Source of the DNA: Holophagales bacterium
GTDB taxonomy: Bacteria > Acidobacteriota > Thermoanaerobaculia > Multivoradales > JAGPDF01
Reading direction: 5' to 3'
Length of the DNA stretch: 64,000 nucleotides
NCBI GenBank assembly: GCA_016699405.1
Contig: CP064972.1
Location: 372,001 to 436,000, forward strand
Shown piece after piece: positions 33,516 to 42,853 of this stretch. The first letter of the stretch is position 1. Every line of letters begins with the position of its first letter. The position numbers and the translations under genes were made by a program. The notes below the pieces were generated by a model that was not told the DNA's origin, searched no databases, and worked only from the letters and a program-made list of their open reading frames with translations.

Positions 33516-35024
33516 ATGACGCACAGACTCGGGATGTCCCGCACTTCCACACTCGGCTTCGCGCTTGCCAGCCTGGTCGGCGCGCTCGTGGCGACCCCGG
33601 CCGACGCCCGCTTCATCCGCGCTGCCGTCGCCGCCGAGCCACGCGGCCTGGTGCTAGCGCTCGACCGTCTCGCCGCGGACGGCTACCGCCTCGAGGTGAC
33701 GATCGACGGTCTGCCGTTCCTCGCGGCGCTCGTCTCCTGCGAGGAGCAGGCCTGTCGCGACACGTTCCGCTTCAGCTATCGCGCCCTCGACGGGAGCTCG
33801 GCGGCGGATCTCTCCTCGGCGCTCGCCGACGGCTATCGCTTCCGCGCCGTCGCCCGCCTCGGCGACCGCTCGCTTTTCCTCTTCGAGCGCGACGCCCGCG
33901 TCCGGCTCGAGCCGATCGAGATGCGCTGGCTAGAGCTCGGCGCGGCCGCTGGCGGTCTCGACGAGGTCGCGGCGGCGCGGGAGGCCGGCTTCCGCCTTGC
34001 CGCGGTCGGTGGCGTGCGACGCGATGTCGTCCTCCTGCTGCTCGAGCGCCGGCCCGGCGAGCGCGGCGAGCCGCGCGAGGTGCGCCATCTCTCCGACCAC
34101 CCGGGACCCCTGGTCGGCGCCCTCGACCGCGCTGCCGCCGAGGGCTTCGCGCTCGACGCGATGTGGAGCCGGCGCCCGAACGGCAACCCGTTCACCGTCG
34201 AGCTCCACGCACTGATCTCGCGGCCACGCTCCGGGCGGACGGCACGCGCACCCTTCCTGCTGGTGACCGATCGGGGTGAAGTGAACCGACAGGGGCGACT
34301 CGTCGCTTCGCTCGAGTGGAACGAGCGCCGGGCGCTCTTCTTCCAGGAGCTGCCGGGCTGGGACGACGACGTCGAGGAACGAGACCTGCCGGCAGGGTCG
34401 GTCAGCTCGCCCACCGCTTTGAAAGGCGCGCTCGACGAGGCGTTCCGCCAGACGCCGTTCGACCCGATCGTCTCGGCGTGGGCGGAGCCGAAGAGCGACG
34501 GCAGCTCGCGGCTCGTCACGCTGTCGGTCGACGAGCAGCCGAGCGGCCCGCTCGACCCCGAGCCCGCCTCGCCGACCGGCCGCGGGCGACCGGAGATCGT
34601 CCCCGCCCTGCCGCTCGCGATCCCTCCCGGCGCGCAGGCGCTCGGCGAGGGCGGTGGCGAGCCCGGGGCCCGCTGGCTCGCCTGGGCGCATGCCCTCGAA
34701 CGGCGCGACCTCGCCGCCGCACTCGCGATGATGAGCGAGGGGAAGCGGCGCGACTTCGACCTCTCCTGCCGGGTGCGTTCGATCCGCGAGACGCCGAGCG
34801 AGCGCACGCAGAAGAAGATGCTCGGCGAATGGGCCGAGAAGCTCCCGCGCGACCCGAGCGTCGCCGGCGGCTTCGTCCTCGCCGACCGCGCCCGTCTCCG
34901 CCTGCTCGGCCGGCCGTCCGCTCGGAAGGACGCTCCGCCGATGCTCTACGAGGTCGAGCTCGTCCGCGAAGCCGGCGCCTGGAAGGCGGAGGGGGAGGCG
35001 GAGGCGATCGGGCTGGCGCGCTGA
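33516..35024 (+). CDS. secreted protein with internal repeats
   Basis: 502 aa, function unknown. GGAGGAGG precedes ATG 33516. A signal peptide (residues 8-32, TLGFALASLVGALVATPADA) is followed by at least four degenerate repeats of about 55-65 residues. Each pairs an L..AL...A.EGYRL helix with an LxLxER strand (VLALDRLAADGYRLE, SALADGYRFRAVARL, EVAAAREAGFRLAAVG, GALDRAAAEGFALDAMW). A C-terminal domain (about 390-500) contains a charged helical region. No enzyme motif; likely periplasmic. Confidence 0.75.
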   Translation: MTHRLGMSRTSTLGFALASLVGALVATPADARFIRAAVAAEPRGLVLALDRLAADGYRLEVTIDGLPFLAALVSCEEQACRDTFRFSYRALDGSSAADLSSALADGYRFRAVARLGDRSLFLFERDARVRLEPIEMRWLELGAAAGGLDEVAAAREAGFRLAAVGGVRRDVVLLLLERRPGERGEPREVRHLSDHPGPLVGALDRAAAEGFALDAMWSRRPNGNPFTVELHALISRPRSGRTARAPFLLVTDRGEVNRQGRLVASLEWNERRALFFQELPGWDDDVEERDLPAGSVSSPTALKGALDEAFRQTPFDPIVSAWAEPKSDGSSRLVTLSVDEQPSGPLDPEPASPTGRGRPEIVPALPLAIPPGAQALGEGGGEPGARWLAWAHALERRDLAAALAMMSEGKRRDFDLSCRVRSIRETPSERTQKKMLGEWAEKLPRDPSVAGGFVLADRARLRLLGRPSARKDAPPMLYEVELVREAGAWKAEGEAEAIGLAR

Positions 35025-35216
35025 CGCGCCGGCTTCTCGGGCGGACGCCGCTCCTTCCCGCCCGAGCGGCGCGGCCATCGCCTCGCCGCGGCGCGAGAGT
35101 AGCCGGCCCCGCCAGCGGCAGCGGGCGGGCTGACCCGCTTTCGCTCCGGCGAACGGGGCGGTGCGGCGGGCACGCAACTTGCGATCTCTCGCTCGTCAAG
35201 AAAGGAGACTCCCGCC

Positions 35217-35777
35217 ATGCACGATCGGGCATCGCATCCCGTCCTCGTCCTCGTCACCGCGCTGCTCACCACTCTCGCCGCCGTGCCCTCACTCGCCGAG
35301 GAGCCGTCCTTCGAGGTCTCCGCGGTCGTCGAGCCCTCCGGCTCCTATTCGGAGTACCGGGGGTTCGATCTCGACACCGGGCTGGGGTTCGGCCTCGGCT
35401 GGCACTTCGCTCCCCGCTGGACCGGCGAGGTGCGCGCCCTCTTCCATGACGGCGACATCGCCTCGACCGACACCTACCAGCTCGGCGTCCGTTATGCCTT
35501 CGACCTCGGAGGGTCCTGGCACCCGTTCGCCGTCGGCGGGGTCCACTACGGACGCAGCGAGGTGGATTACGAGGTCGTCTGCTTCCGCGCGCCCTGCCCG
35601 CCGCACCGGTCGAGCGACTCGGTCACCGGCCTCTTCGCCGGTGGCGGCGCCGACTGGCAGTTCTCGCGCCGCACGGCGCTTCGCCTCGAGGGACGCTTTG
35701 CCGTCTACGACTCCGACGCCGGAGACGACTCGACCGATGCCACCGACCTCACCGCGGGAATCGTCGTGAGGTTCTAG
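35217..35777 (+). CDS. small outer-membrane beta-barrel protein
   Basis: 186 aa with signal peptide (about 1-27, cleaved at SLA-EE). Alternating-residue strands follow: FEVSAVVEPSG, GLGFGLGWHFA, YQLGVRYAFDL and others. It ends in LTAGIVVRF; the C-terminal Phe is the outer-membrane insertion signal. Predicted to form an eight-stranded barrel of the OmpA/OmpW size class. AAAGGAG precedes the ATG. A CFRAPCPP loop could form a disulfide. Confidence 0.8.
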   Translation: MHDRASHPVLVLVTALLTTLAAVPSLAEEPSFEVSAVVEPSGSYSEYRGFDLDTGLGFGLGWHFAPRWTGEVRALFHDGDIASTDTYQLGVRYAFDLGGSWHPFAVGGVHYGRSEVDYEVVCFRAPCPPHRSSDSVTGLFAGGGADWQFSRRTALRLEGRFAVYDSDAGDDSTDATDLTAGIVVRF

Positions 35778-35801
35778 CCCACGCGGCGGTGCCGCAGCGC
35801 T

Positions 35802-36755
35802 TCAGATCTCGAACTCCAGCCCCATCGGCTCGACGCCGCGGACGCTGAGCTCCGGCGGCTTCATCGCCACGCGTGCGCCGGCAGGCACCGAGCGGGTGAG
35901 GAAGACCGAGCCGCCGACGATCGCCTCGCGGCCGACCTCGGTCTCGCCGCCGAGCACCGTGGCGTTGGCGTAGAGCGTCGCCTCGTCACGCACCGTCGGG
36001 TGGCGCTTCGTGTGGCGCACCACGCGCCCGCTCGCGTCGCGCGGGTGCGAAAGCGCGCCGAGCGTGACGCCCTGGTAGAGCTTCACGCCGTCGCCGATCG
36101 TCGTCGTTTCGCCGACCACCACGCCGCTGGCGTGATCGATGAAGAAGCGGTCGCCGATCGTCGCCCCGGGGTGGATGTCGGCACCGCTCTGCGTGTGCGC
36201 CCACTCGCTCATGATGCGCGGCATCAGCGGCACGTCGAGCCGGTAGAGCTCGTGAGCCACCCGGTGCACGGTGACGGCGAGCAGGCCCGGGTAAGCGAGG
36301 ATGATCTCGTCGAGGCTCTGCGCCGCCGGGTCGCCGTCGTAGGCCGCCTGCACGTCGCCGATCAGCCGGTCGCGGATCGCCGGGAGCTTGCCGAGCAGCG
36401 TCGCCGCCGCCCGCTTCGCCGCCTTGGCACAGGTCCCCGCGGCGCGCCCCTCCATCTCGCGGGCAAAGCACATGCAGGTCTCGATCTGCCGCTCGAGCTT
36501 CTCGCGCAGCGTCGAGAGGAGCGTGCCGACGTGGAACGGCAGGTTCTCGTCGGTCAGGTCCTGACGCCCGAAGTAGCCCGGATAGAAGAGCTCGAAGAGG
36601 AGATCGACGACCTCGTGGATCTCCTCGCGCGACGGCAGGTAGCGGCGGTTGAGGTGCTGGCCGCGGGGGTCGCGCCGGTAGCTCGCGACCATCCCGTCGA
36701 CCAGGGCGGAGAGGTCGACCCCCGCCGCCTTCTCCGTCGCCTGCTCCGAGCTCAC
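35802..36755 (-). CDS. cysE: serine O-acetyltransferase
   Basis: A 317-aa SAT of the longer EpsC-like type. The C-terminal left-handed beta-helix contains DIHPGATIGDRFFIDHASGV, then VVVGETTTIGD and LYQGVTLGA, with His residues of the active site in IDHASG and near HTKRHPT. The N-terminal helical domain (about 1-170) mediates oligomerisation. It makes O-acetylserine for the cysteine synthase encoded directly upstream. GTG 36755 is 2 nt after the cysK stop, indicating coupling. Confidence 0.92.
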   Translation of the reverse strand: MSSEQATEKAAGVDLSALVDGMVASYRRDPRGQHLNRRYLPSREEIHEVVDLLFELFYPGYFGRQDLTDENLPFHVGTLLSTLREKLERQIETCMCFAREMEGRAAGTCAKAAKRAAATLLGKLPAIRDRLIGDVQAAYDGDPAAQSLDEIILAYPGLLAVTVHRVAHELYRLDVPLMPRIMSEWAHTQSGADIHPGATIGDRFFIDHASGVVVGETTTIGDGVKLYQGVTLGALSHPRDASGRVVRHTKRHPTVRDEATLYANATVLGGETEVGREAIVGGSVFLTRSVPAGARVAMKPPELSVRGVEPMGLEFEI

Positions 36756-36757
36756 CG

Positions 36758-37753
36758 TCAGATCCCCACCGGCACGGCCTGGGCCTTCTCCACCTCGGCG
36801 AACATCCCCTCGAAGAGCGCGCCGGAGAGGTAGCGCTCGCCGGAGTCGGGCAGGACGACGACGATCGTCTTGCCGGCGAACGCCGCGTCGTGCGCCAGAC
36901 GCAGCGCCGCCGCCATCGCCGCGCCGCAGGAGATGCCGACGAGGATCCCCTCCTCGCGCGCCAGACGGCGTGCCATCGCGATCGCCTCTTCGTTGGAGAC
37001 CTGCTCGATGCGGTCGAGGAGCGACAGGTCGAGGTTCTTCGGCACGAAGCCGGCGCCGAGCCCCTGGATCTTGTGCGGCGCCGGCTTGAGCGGCTCGCCG
37101 GCGAGCGTCTGGGTGATGACCGGCGAGGCGGTCGGCTCGACGCCGACGGAGAGGATCGCCTTGCCCTTCGTCTTCTTGAGGAAGCGGGAGACCCCGGTGA
37201 TCGTCCCGCCGGTGCCGATGCCGCTCACCAGCACGTCGACCGCGCCGTCGGTGTCGTCCCAGATCTCCGGGCCGGTGGTCGCCTCGTGGATCGCCGGGTT
37301 GGCCGGGTTCTCGAACTGGCGCATCGGCACGAAGCGCTCCGGGCTCTCGCGGTAGAGCTCCTCGGCCTTGGCGATGGCGCCCGGCATGCCGAGCGGTCCG
37401 GGAGTCAGCACGAGCTGCGCGCCGAGCGCGACGAGCACCTTGCGCCGCTCCATCGTCATCGTCTCCGGCATGGTCAGAACGCACTCGTAGCCACGGGCCG
37501 CCGCCGCGAAGGCGAGCGCGATGCCGGTGTTGCCGCTCGTCGCCTCGAGAATCGCCTTGCCCGCCTTGAGCTCGCCGCGCTGCTCGGCATCCCACACCAT
37601 CGCCGCGCCGATGCGACACTTCACGCTGTAGGCCGGATTCCGGCCCTCGATCTTGGCGAGCACGCGGGCGTGCGCGCCCTGGGTCAGGCGGCGGATCTCG
37701 ACGAGCGGCGTGTGGCCGATCGAGCGCGAGTTGTCTTCGAAAATACGGGCCAT
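36758..37753 (-). CDS. cysK: cysteine synthase A (O-acetylserine sulfhydrylase)
   Basis: 331 aa. The PLP lysine is Lys45 in GRNPAYSVKCRIG, matching the E. coli CysK pattern; TSGNTGIALA (about 73-82) binds the substrate carboxylate, and SGIGTGGTITGVSR binds the PLP phosphate. Forms cysteine from O-acetylserine and sulfide, with CysE as partner of the cysteine synthase complex. AAGGAGAT precedes the ATG. Upstream in-frame sequence is antisense to the divergent region and not coding. Confidence 0.95.
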   Translation of the reverse strand: MARIFEDNSRSIGHTPLVEIRRLTQGAHARVLAKIEGRNPAYSVKCRIGAAMVWDAEQRGELKAGKAILEATSGNTGIALAFAAAARGYECVLTMPETMTMERRKVLVALGAQLVLTPGPLGMPGAIAKAEELYRESPERFVPMRQFENPANPAIHEATTGPEIWDDTDGAVDVLVSGIGTGGTITGVSRFLKKTKGKAILSVGVEPTASPVITQTLAGEPLKPAPHKIQGLGAGFVPKNLDLSLLDRIEQVSNEEAIAMARRLAREEGILVGISCGAAMAAALRLAHDAAFAGKTIVVVLPDSGERYLSGALFEGMFAEVEKAQAVPVGI

Positions 37754-37975
37754 GGGGATCTCCTTGCCGGTCTCGCCCGGGACAGGCCTCTCCCATCCGC
37801 GGCGACGAGTCCGTGCAAGCCCCAACGCGGCGCGGGTTCCGCCTATTCCAGCCGGGTCGCTCCGGGCCGAACGCCGGGACCCGGACCCCGACGCGGCGCG
37901 TCCGGGCAGCGCGGCCCCGGGTCGGATGCGCGAGTGAACTGTTCCACTCGGCCGGCCGGACTGTCTGAACCCGGT

Positions 37976-38707
37976 ATGAACGCCCTCGCGATCGCCGCTG
38001 CGGACTGGAGGACGGGCGCCAGTTGGGGAGAACCTGATCTCTCGACTAGGCTTGCCCCGTTCCCGCAGGGCCTGCGCGACGCGGCTCGTGCCGCCGTCGC
38101 CGGCCTGCGCCGAGGCGCCGACGCCGTGACTGCTCCCGCCACGCTCTCCGACGAAGACCTGGTCCGCCGGATCCACCAGGCGTCCGTCGAGGCCGCAGCA
38201 CCCCTGCTCGACCTGCTGTTCCGCCGCCACCAGGAGCGGGTCGCCTCGTGGTGCTACCGGATCAGCGGACGTCGCGAGGAGGCGGCGGATCTCGCCCAGG
38301 AGGTCTTCCTGCGGGTGCAGGAGCGGCTGCGCACCTTCCGTTTCGAGAGCAGCTTCTCGACCTGGCTCTACCTCGTGACGCGCAGCGTGGCGATCAACCG
38401 CGGCATGGCCAGCCGGCGACGGGCGATGGCTTCGCTCGACGACGACGATCTGCCGGAGCCGATCGCCGACAGCCCCGACCCGGTCGCCGCGCTCGATCTC
38501 GCGCGGCTCGGCGGGCGACTCCGCGAGACGATCCGCACCGAGCTCGACGAGCTCGAGCGGCGTGTCCTCTACCTCCACGTCGTCGACGAGATGACCCTTC
38601 CCGGCATCGACCGGCTGCTCGGCCTGACCAACCGTTCGGGCTCGAAGGCCTTCCTGGTCAGCGCCAAGCGCAAGCTGCGCCGCCTCCTCTCGGAGCTCCC
38701 GCGATGA
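37976..38707 (+). CDS. ECF-type sigma factor
   Basis: Up to 243 aa. Region 2 is EEAADLAQEVFLRVQERLRT followed by FSSWL-like FSTWLYLVTRSVAINRG. Region 4 is less canonical (LDELERRVLYLHVVDEMTLP, GIDRLLGLTNRSGSKAFLVS). The start is uncertain: ATG 37976 gives 50 extra N-terminal residues; an in-frame GTG at 38126 would begin near the usual ECF start and lies downstream of a TAGGCT at 38047-38052. It overlaps the next gene by ATGA. Confidence 0.82.
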   Translation: MNALAIAAADWRTGASWGEPDLSTRLAPFPQGLRDAARAAVAGLRRGADAVTAPATLSDEDLVRRIHQASVEAAAPLLDLLFRRHQERVASWCYRISGRREEAADLAQEVFLRVQERLRTFRFESSFSTWLYLVTRSVAINRGMASRRRAMASLDDDDLPEPIADSPDPVAALDLARLGGRLRETIRTELDELERRVLYLHVVDEMTLPGIDRLLGLTNRSGSKAFLVSAKRKLRRLLSELPR

Positions 38708-39480
38708 ACCCCCTGCGTCCGCTCACTCCCCCCCAGCTCGCCACCTTGCTCGCATCGGGTGACTGTCCGCGCCCGGAGCGGATCTACGAGGCGGTGGCCG
38801 GCGAGCTCGGAGCCGAGGAGCGCGACACCGTGCTGGCCCACGCCTCGCGCTGCGACGCTTGCGGCGCCGAGCTCGCGCTCGCCCGCGCCTTCGCCGAGCC
38901 CGCCGCAGCCGACGCCGCGACGTCCGGGGCGGTCGCCGCAGCCGACATCGGCTGGATCGTCGGCGAGCTCGAGAGACGGCGCGGCCAGGAGGCCGGACCC
39001 GCGGCGGCCCCGACGACGCCCGAGCTCGCCCGTGTTCTGCCGATGCCCGCGCGCTCCCGGCGCGGCCACCCCGGTGGCTGGCTCGCCGCGGCGGCCTCGG
39101 TGCTGCTCGCGGTGGGAGGGCTCTATCTGACGACGCACACGGCCGCACCGCCGAGCGTGCCGCCGCCCCCGACGACCGACGTGCTGCGCAGCGCCGAGAT
39201 CGCCTGGGAGACGCCGCTCGGCCGGCTCGCAACGCTGCCCTCGGCGCTGCGCTGGAGCGCGACGCCGGGAGCGGTGCGCTATCGGCTGACCGCGGCCAAC
39301 GCCGCGACCCGCGCCCCCCTCTGGTCCGGGGAAAGCACCACGGCGGCGATGCCCTTCCCGCCGGCGCTCGCCGCCCGCATCGAGCCGTTCGTCACGGTCG
39401 AGCTGCGCGTCGAGGCGCTGTCGGCAGACGGCGCCGTGCTCGCTCTCTCCGCTCCCGTCGCCTTGCGACTCGAACGCTGA
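38704..39480 (+). CDS. membrane-anchored zinc-finger anti-sigma-like protein
   Basis: 258 aa. The N-terminal domain has HASRCDACGAEL, an HxxxCxxC zinc site typical of anti-sigma proteins. A single transmembrane helix (GGWLAAAASVLLAVGGLYL, about 124-142) separates it from an extracytoplasmic domain of about 115 residues with fibronectin-like alternation (LRWSATPGAVRYRLTAAN, VELRVEAL). It overlaps the sigma gene by 4 nt and presumably inhibits it in response to an envelope signal. Confidence 0.82.
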   Translation: MNPLRPLTPPQLATLLASGDCPRPERIYEAVAGELGAEERDTVLAHASRCDACGAELALARAFAEPAAADAATSGAVAAADIGWIVGELERRRGQEAGPAAAPTTPELARVLPMPARSRRGHPGGWLAAAASVLLAVGGLYLTTHTAAPPSVPPPPTTDVLRSAEIAWETPLGRLATLPSALRWSATPGAVRYRLTAANAATRAPLWSGESTTAAMPFPPALAARIEPFVTVELRVEALSADGAVLALSAPVALRLER

Positions 39481-39498
39481 CGGCCCCGCCGCAGCGGC

Positions 39499-41961
39499 TC
39501 AGCGGCGGCGCCGCCGGAGGAACACGGCGATCGCCAGAGCGAGGATCGCCAGGCCGGCGAGCAGAGGCCAGGTTCGGGCCCGGACGACCACCGGCGGCGG
39601 ATCCCCTACCAGGACGAAACCGGCCCAGAGCTGCGGCGCGTCCCAGCCGGGCGTGCGCCGCAGGCGGTCCTTGGCCCGACGCAACGCCTCGGCAGGCGAG
39701 CGGCCGACACCGAGCTCGAAGTAGAACTGCTCCATGAACGTCGCGGTCGCCGCGTCGCCAACCTCCCAGAGCGAGGCGACGACCCCCCGCGCCCCGGCGG
39801 CGAGGAACGCGCCGGTGAGCGTGGTGAGCGCCCGCCCGTCCGCCGTCGAGCCGAGAGCCGTGCGGCAGCCGGAAAGCACGACGAGGTCGGCGGTGAGCGG
39901 CGTCGCGGCGACCTCCAGGGCCGTCAGCAGGCCATCGTCGTGCGCGTGGGGGGCAAGGAAGAGCGCCGCACCGGGTTCGAGTCGCTCGTCGACCACCGCA
40001 TGAGTGGCGAAATGCAGGACGTGCGCCCCCTCGGCGGCGACCGATCGCCAGGTCGTTTCGTTCGCGTCGGCACCGAGCAGCAGGCGGGTGCGCCCGCCGA
40101 GCTCGCGCGCCGCGTCGGCGAGCTCACGCTCCCCCGCGGGGAGCGCCGGCAACGCGAAGCGGGCGGCGAGCAGTCCGGCTTCGCCGCGTAGCGTCGCCGG
40201 CTCGACCGGCACGGAGGCAAACCCGGCCAGCTCCCAGCGCGGCGAGCCCCGGGGCTCGACGGGGCCGGCGAGCCAGCTCGCGCTCGGCAGATAGCGCACC
40301 GCCACGCGCTCGACGACGAGGTAGCCGTCGGGCAGGCGGAGGATCTCGAACGGCAGATAGCGCAGGCGGGCGTCGGCTGCGATCGCCACCGACCCCCGCA
40401 GGCCGTCGAGGCCGGCGAGCAACCGCTGCGAGAGCTCCTCGACCACCGCCGGCGCCGGCTCTCCTCCCCGGGCGAGCGCCGCATGCGCCTCGCCCACCCG
40501 ATCGAGCATCCGCGTCGCGGCGCCGATCGCGCGCAGCTCGACCTGCCCCTGCCCGAGCCGCCAGCGCCAGAGCGTCTGCTCGCCGGCGTAGAACTCGAGG
40601 ATCGTCGCCTTCCCCCCCGCGAGCCGGGCGAGCTCGTCGGCGGCGAGCGGAGCGCGCCCTCCCGGAAGCGCATCGAGCAGCTCCCGCGCCTTGGCCCGCT
40701 CCACCAGCGCCAACGCCGCGAGCGCATCCTCGCGGCGGCGGCTCGCCACCGCCCGCTCGGCGGCGAGATCGACCGCCAGAGCGAAGAGCGACCGCTTGTC
40801 GCCGAGGTAGCCGGCACGCAGCGGCCGCGGGCGGATGCCGGCCCGCACGTTCTCCACCGCGGCGAGGCCGCGCTCGACCAGTGCGAGCGCCGTCTCGCGG
40901 CGACCGGCGGACTGCTCGACGCGCGCCAGCCCTTCGAGCGACATCCAAGTCCCCTCGGCGTCCTGACTGGCTTCGGCCAGCTCGCGCGCCCGCGACAGCA
41001 CGGGCCGGGCCGCCTCCGGCCGCCCGAGCTCGACGAGCAGGCGGCCCAGGTAGTAACGGGCCTGGATCTCGCCCAAACGGTCCTTGCCGGCGATCGTCAG
41101 GTCGAGGGCGCGGCGGAAGGCGTTCTCGGCACGGACCGGGTCGCGCAGATCGAGTTGCGCGGCGAGCCCGGCGTTGACCCACGCATTGGCAAGTGCCGCC
41201 CCGTCGCCGAGCCGCTCGAGCTCGACGATCGCCGCGGCGAAGGCGCGCTCGGCTGCCGCGGCATCGCCGAGATTGCGCAACAGCACGCCCCGGTTGACGG
41301 CGACCTCGGCGGCACGCAGCGGCTCGGCCCCGGGCTCACCCAGGGATTCGAGCACGGCCAGCGCCTCGCGAAAGGCACCGAGCCGTTCGTAGGCGACCGC
41401 CCGATTGATGGCCAGCCAACGGCGCTGTTCTCCGACCCATGCTTCCGCGGCGTGGGCGTCGAGCTCCGCGTCTCCCTCCGCGAGGCGGTCGAGCGCCGGT
41501 CCGTAGCGACCGGCACCGATCGCCAGCGCGGCGAGGTTTCCCAAAACGACGACCGCCTCCTCCGCTTCGCCGAGCCGGCGGTCGAGCGCCAGCGCCTCGC
41601 CGAAGGCGCGCTCCGCCGCCGCGGTGTCACCGGTGTACTGCAGCGCCCGCGCCAGGTTGTTGAGGGTGCGGGCGAAACGCCGGTCCTCGCCGAGCCCGCG
41701 ACGGATCTGCTCGGCAGCCCGGCACTCGACGAGCGCCGCCCCGAACTCGCCGCGGTCGGTGAGGAGGACGCATGCATTGTTGTGCGCCGTCCCGGCGCTC
41801 GCCGGATCGCTCGACGCGGTCGCCGCAGCGACCTCCCGATACGCAGCGAGCGCCTGCTCCAGCCGCCCCTCCTGGTGCAGCGCCAGCGCCTGGTCGAGGG
41901 TCGTCGGCGCTGCGGCGGTCGCCGCGGCGACGGCGCACAGCACGAACGCGGCGGGAGTCAT
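39499..41961 (-). CDS. TPR-CHAT caspase-like peptidase, membrane-anchored
   Basis: 820 aa. An N-terminal signal/anchor (MTPAAFVLCAVAAATAAA) is followed by about ten TPR-like repeats (25-400). The CHAT domain (about 510-785) has the His/Cys dyad His654 in VLHFATHAVVDE and Cys699 in VVLSGCRTALG, then GARGVVASLWEVGD. A terminal hydrophobic helix (WPLLAGLAILALAIAVFL) with an Arg tail ends the protein. CHAT proteins are caspase-fold peptidases. ATG 41961 follows TAGGAT by 7 nt without Shine-Dalgarno. Topology and target are unknown. Confidence 0.88.
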   Translation of the reverse strand: MTPAAFVLCAVAAATAAAPTTLDQALALHQEGRLEQALAAYREVAAATASSDPASAGTAHNNACVLLTDRGEFGAALVECRAAEQIRRGLGEDRRFARTLNNLARALQYTGDTAAAERAFGEALALDRRLGEAEEAVVVLGNLAALAIGAGRYGPALDRLAEGDAELDAHAAEAWVGEQRRWLAINRAVAYERLGAFREALAVLESLGEPGAEPLRAAEVAVNRGVLLRNLGDAAAAERAFAAAIVELERLGDGAALANAWVNAGLAAQLDLRDPVRAENAFRRALDLTIAGKDRLGEIQARYYLGRLLVELGRPEAARPVLSRARELAEASQDAEGTWMSLEGLARVEQSAGRRETALALVERGLAAVENVRAGIRPRPLRAGYLGDKRSLFALAVDLAAERAVASRRREDALAALALVERAKARELLDALPGGRAPLAADELARLAGGKATILEFYAGEQTLWRWRLGQGQVELRAIGAATRMLDRVGEAHAALARGGEPAPAVVEELSQRLLAGLDGLRGSVAIAADARLRYLPFEILRLPDGYLVVERVAVRYLPSASWLAGPVEPRGSPRWELAGFASVPVEPATLRGEAGLLAARFALPALPAGERELADAARELGGRTRLLLGADANETTWRSVAAEGAHVLHFATHAVVDERLEPGAALFLAPHAHDDGLLTALEVAATPLTADLVVLSGCRTALGSTADGRALTTLTGAFLAAGARGVVASLWEVGDAATATFMEQFYFELGVGRSPAEALRRAKDRLRRTPGWDAPQLWAGFVLVGDPPPVVVRARTWPLLAGLAILALAIAVFLRRRRR

Positions 41962-41968
41962 CGCGGCG

Positions 41969-41974
41969 ATCCTA
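41969..41974 (-). promoter_or_regulatory. -10 box overlapping a stop codon, probable leaderless start
   Basis: TAGGAT on the minus strand begins with the TAG stop of the glycosyltransferase upstream and ends 7 nt before the CHAT-protein ATG. Confidence 0.5.
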
Positions 41975-42853
41975 CTGCGCCGGAAGCTGCGGCGCGCCGA
42001 GCGCACCGGCCGCGTAGGCGAACGTCGCCGCGGGCAGATAGGCGAGCGTGGCGAGAAGCCAGGGACGCGCGCTCGCCGGCGTGACGCGCCAGGCCAGGGC
42101 GAACGACTCGCGGGATCGCGCCAGGACCCGGCGGGCGATTGCCGCGCGCGTCATCCCACCGCCGAGCGCCGCATGGGCCGCCACCGTCCGCGCGCCGCGC
42201 CGCCAGTGGTCGGCGACGAGCCCCGGCAGCGTCCGCGGGTAGAGATGCGCCGTGCGCACTGCTGGATCCCAGCGTGGCCGCTCCGCCGGCGTGAAGCGCG
42301 CGTGCAGCTCCGTGTCCTCGCCGCGCGCCAGCGCCGGGCGGAAGCCGCCGTGCCGCGCCAGCAGCTCGCGCGAGTAGGAGACGCCGTAGCGCTGTGCCTC
42401 GCCGTCCGGCACGTTCGGCCAGCGCCGCACGTGGAGCGAGAGGTACGCCGTGCAGGCCGCAAGGCTCGCGGGATACGGGTTGACCAGGGCGCTGGCCACC
42501 GCCGGCGCGCCGGCTCGATGCGCCGCCAGGCGCGCCGCGACCCACCCGCGCTCGGCGCGGCAGTCGACAGCGAGGAAGGCGACGAACGGCGCCCGGGTCG
42601 CCTCCACCCCCGCGTTGCGTGCTGCACCGGTGGGCAGCCGGCGCGGTGCAGTCACCACCGGCACCGCGAGCCCGTGGCTGGCGAGCAGACCGGTCGCGTC
42701 GCCGCCGCCCGAGCTCACGACGACGACCTCGGGGCGCGGACGTTGCCCGACGACCGAGGCGACCGCCTCGGTGAGCTCGCGGGGGGCGCCGAGGGCGAGC
42801 ACCACGACCGCGAGCTCCGGCCAGGCGCGCTCGTTCCCGTCGTGGCCGCTCAT
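41972..42853 (-). CDS. family 2-like glycosyltransferase
   Basis: 293 aa. A GT-A type start (LAVVVLALGAPRELTEAVAS), VVVVSSGGGDATG for donor binding, RNAGVEATRAPFVAFLAVDC (the metal-binding DxD position appears as VDC) and GGFRPALARGEDTELHARF typical of GT2 acceptor-side motifs. Two weak hydrophobic segments close the protein. The variant DxD makes activity less certain. ATGA overlap with the preceding glycosyltransferase gene. Confidence 0.78.
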   Translation of the reverse strand: MSGHDGNERAWPELAVVVLALGAPRELTEAVASVVGQRPRPEVVVVSSGGGDATGLLASHGLAVPVVTAPRRLPTGAARNAGVEATRAPFVAFLAVDCRAERGWVAARLAAHRAGAPAVASALVNPYPASLAACTAYLSLHVRRWPNVPDGEAQRYGVSYSRELLARHGGFRPALARGEDTELHARFTPAERPRWDPAVRTAHLYPRTLPGLVADHWRRGARTVAAHAALGGGMTRAAIARRVLARSRESFALAWRVTPASARPWLLATLAYLPAATFAYAAGALGAPQLPAQ

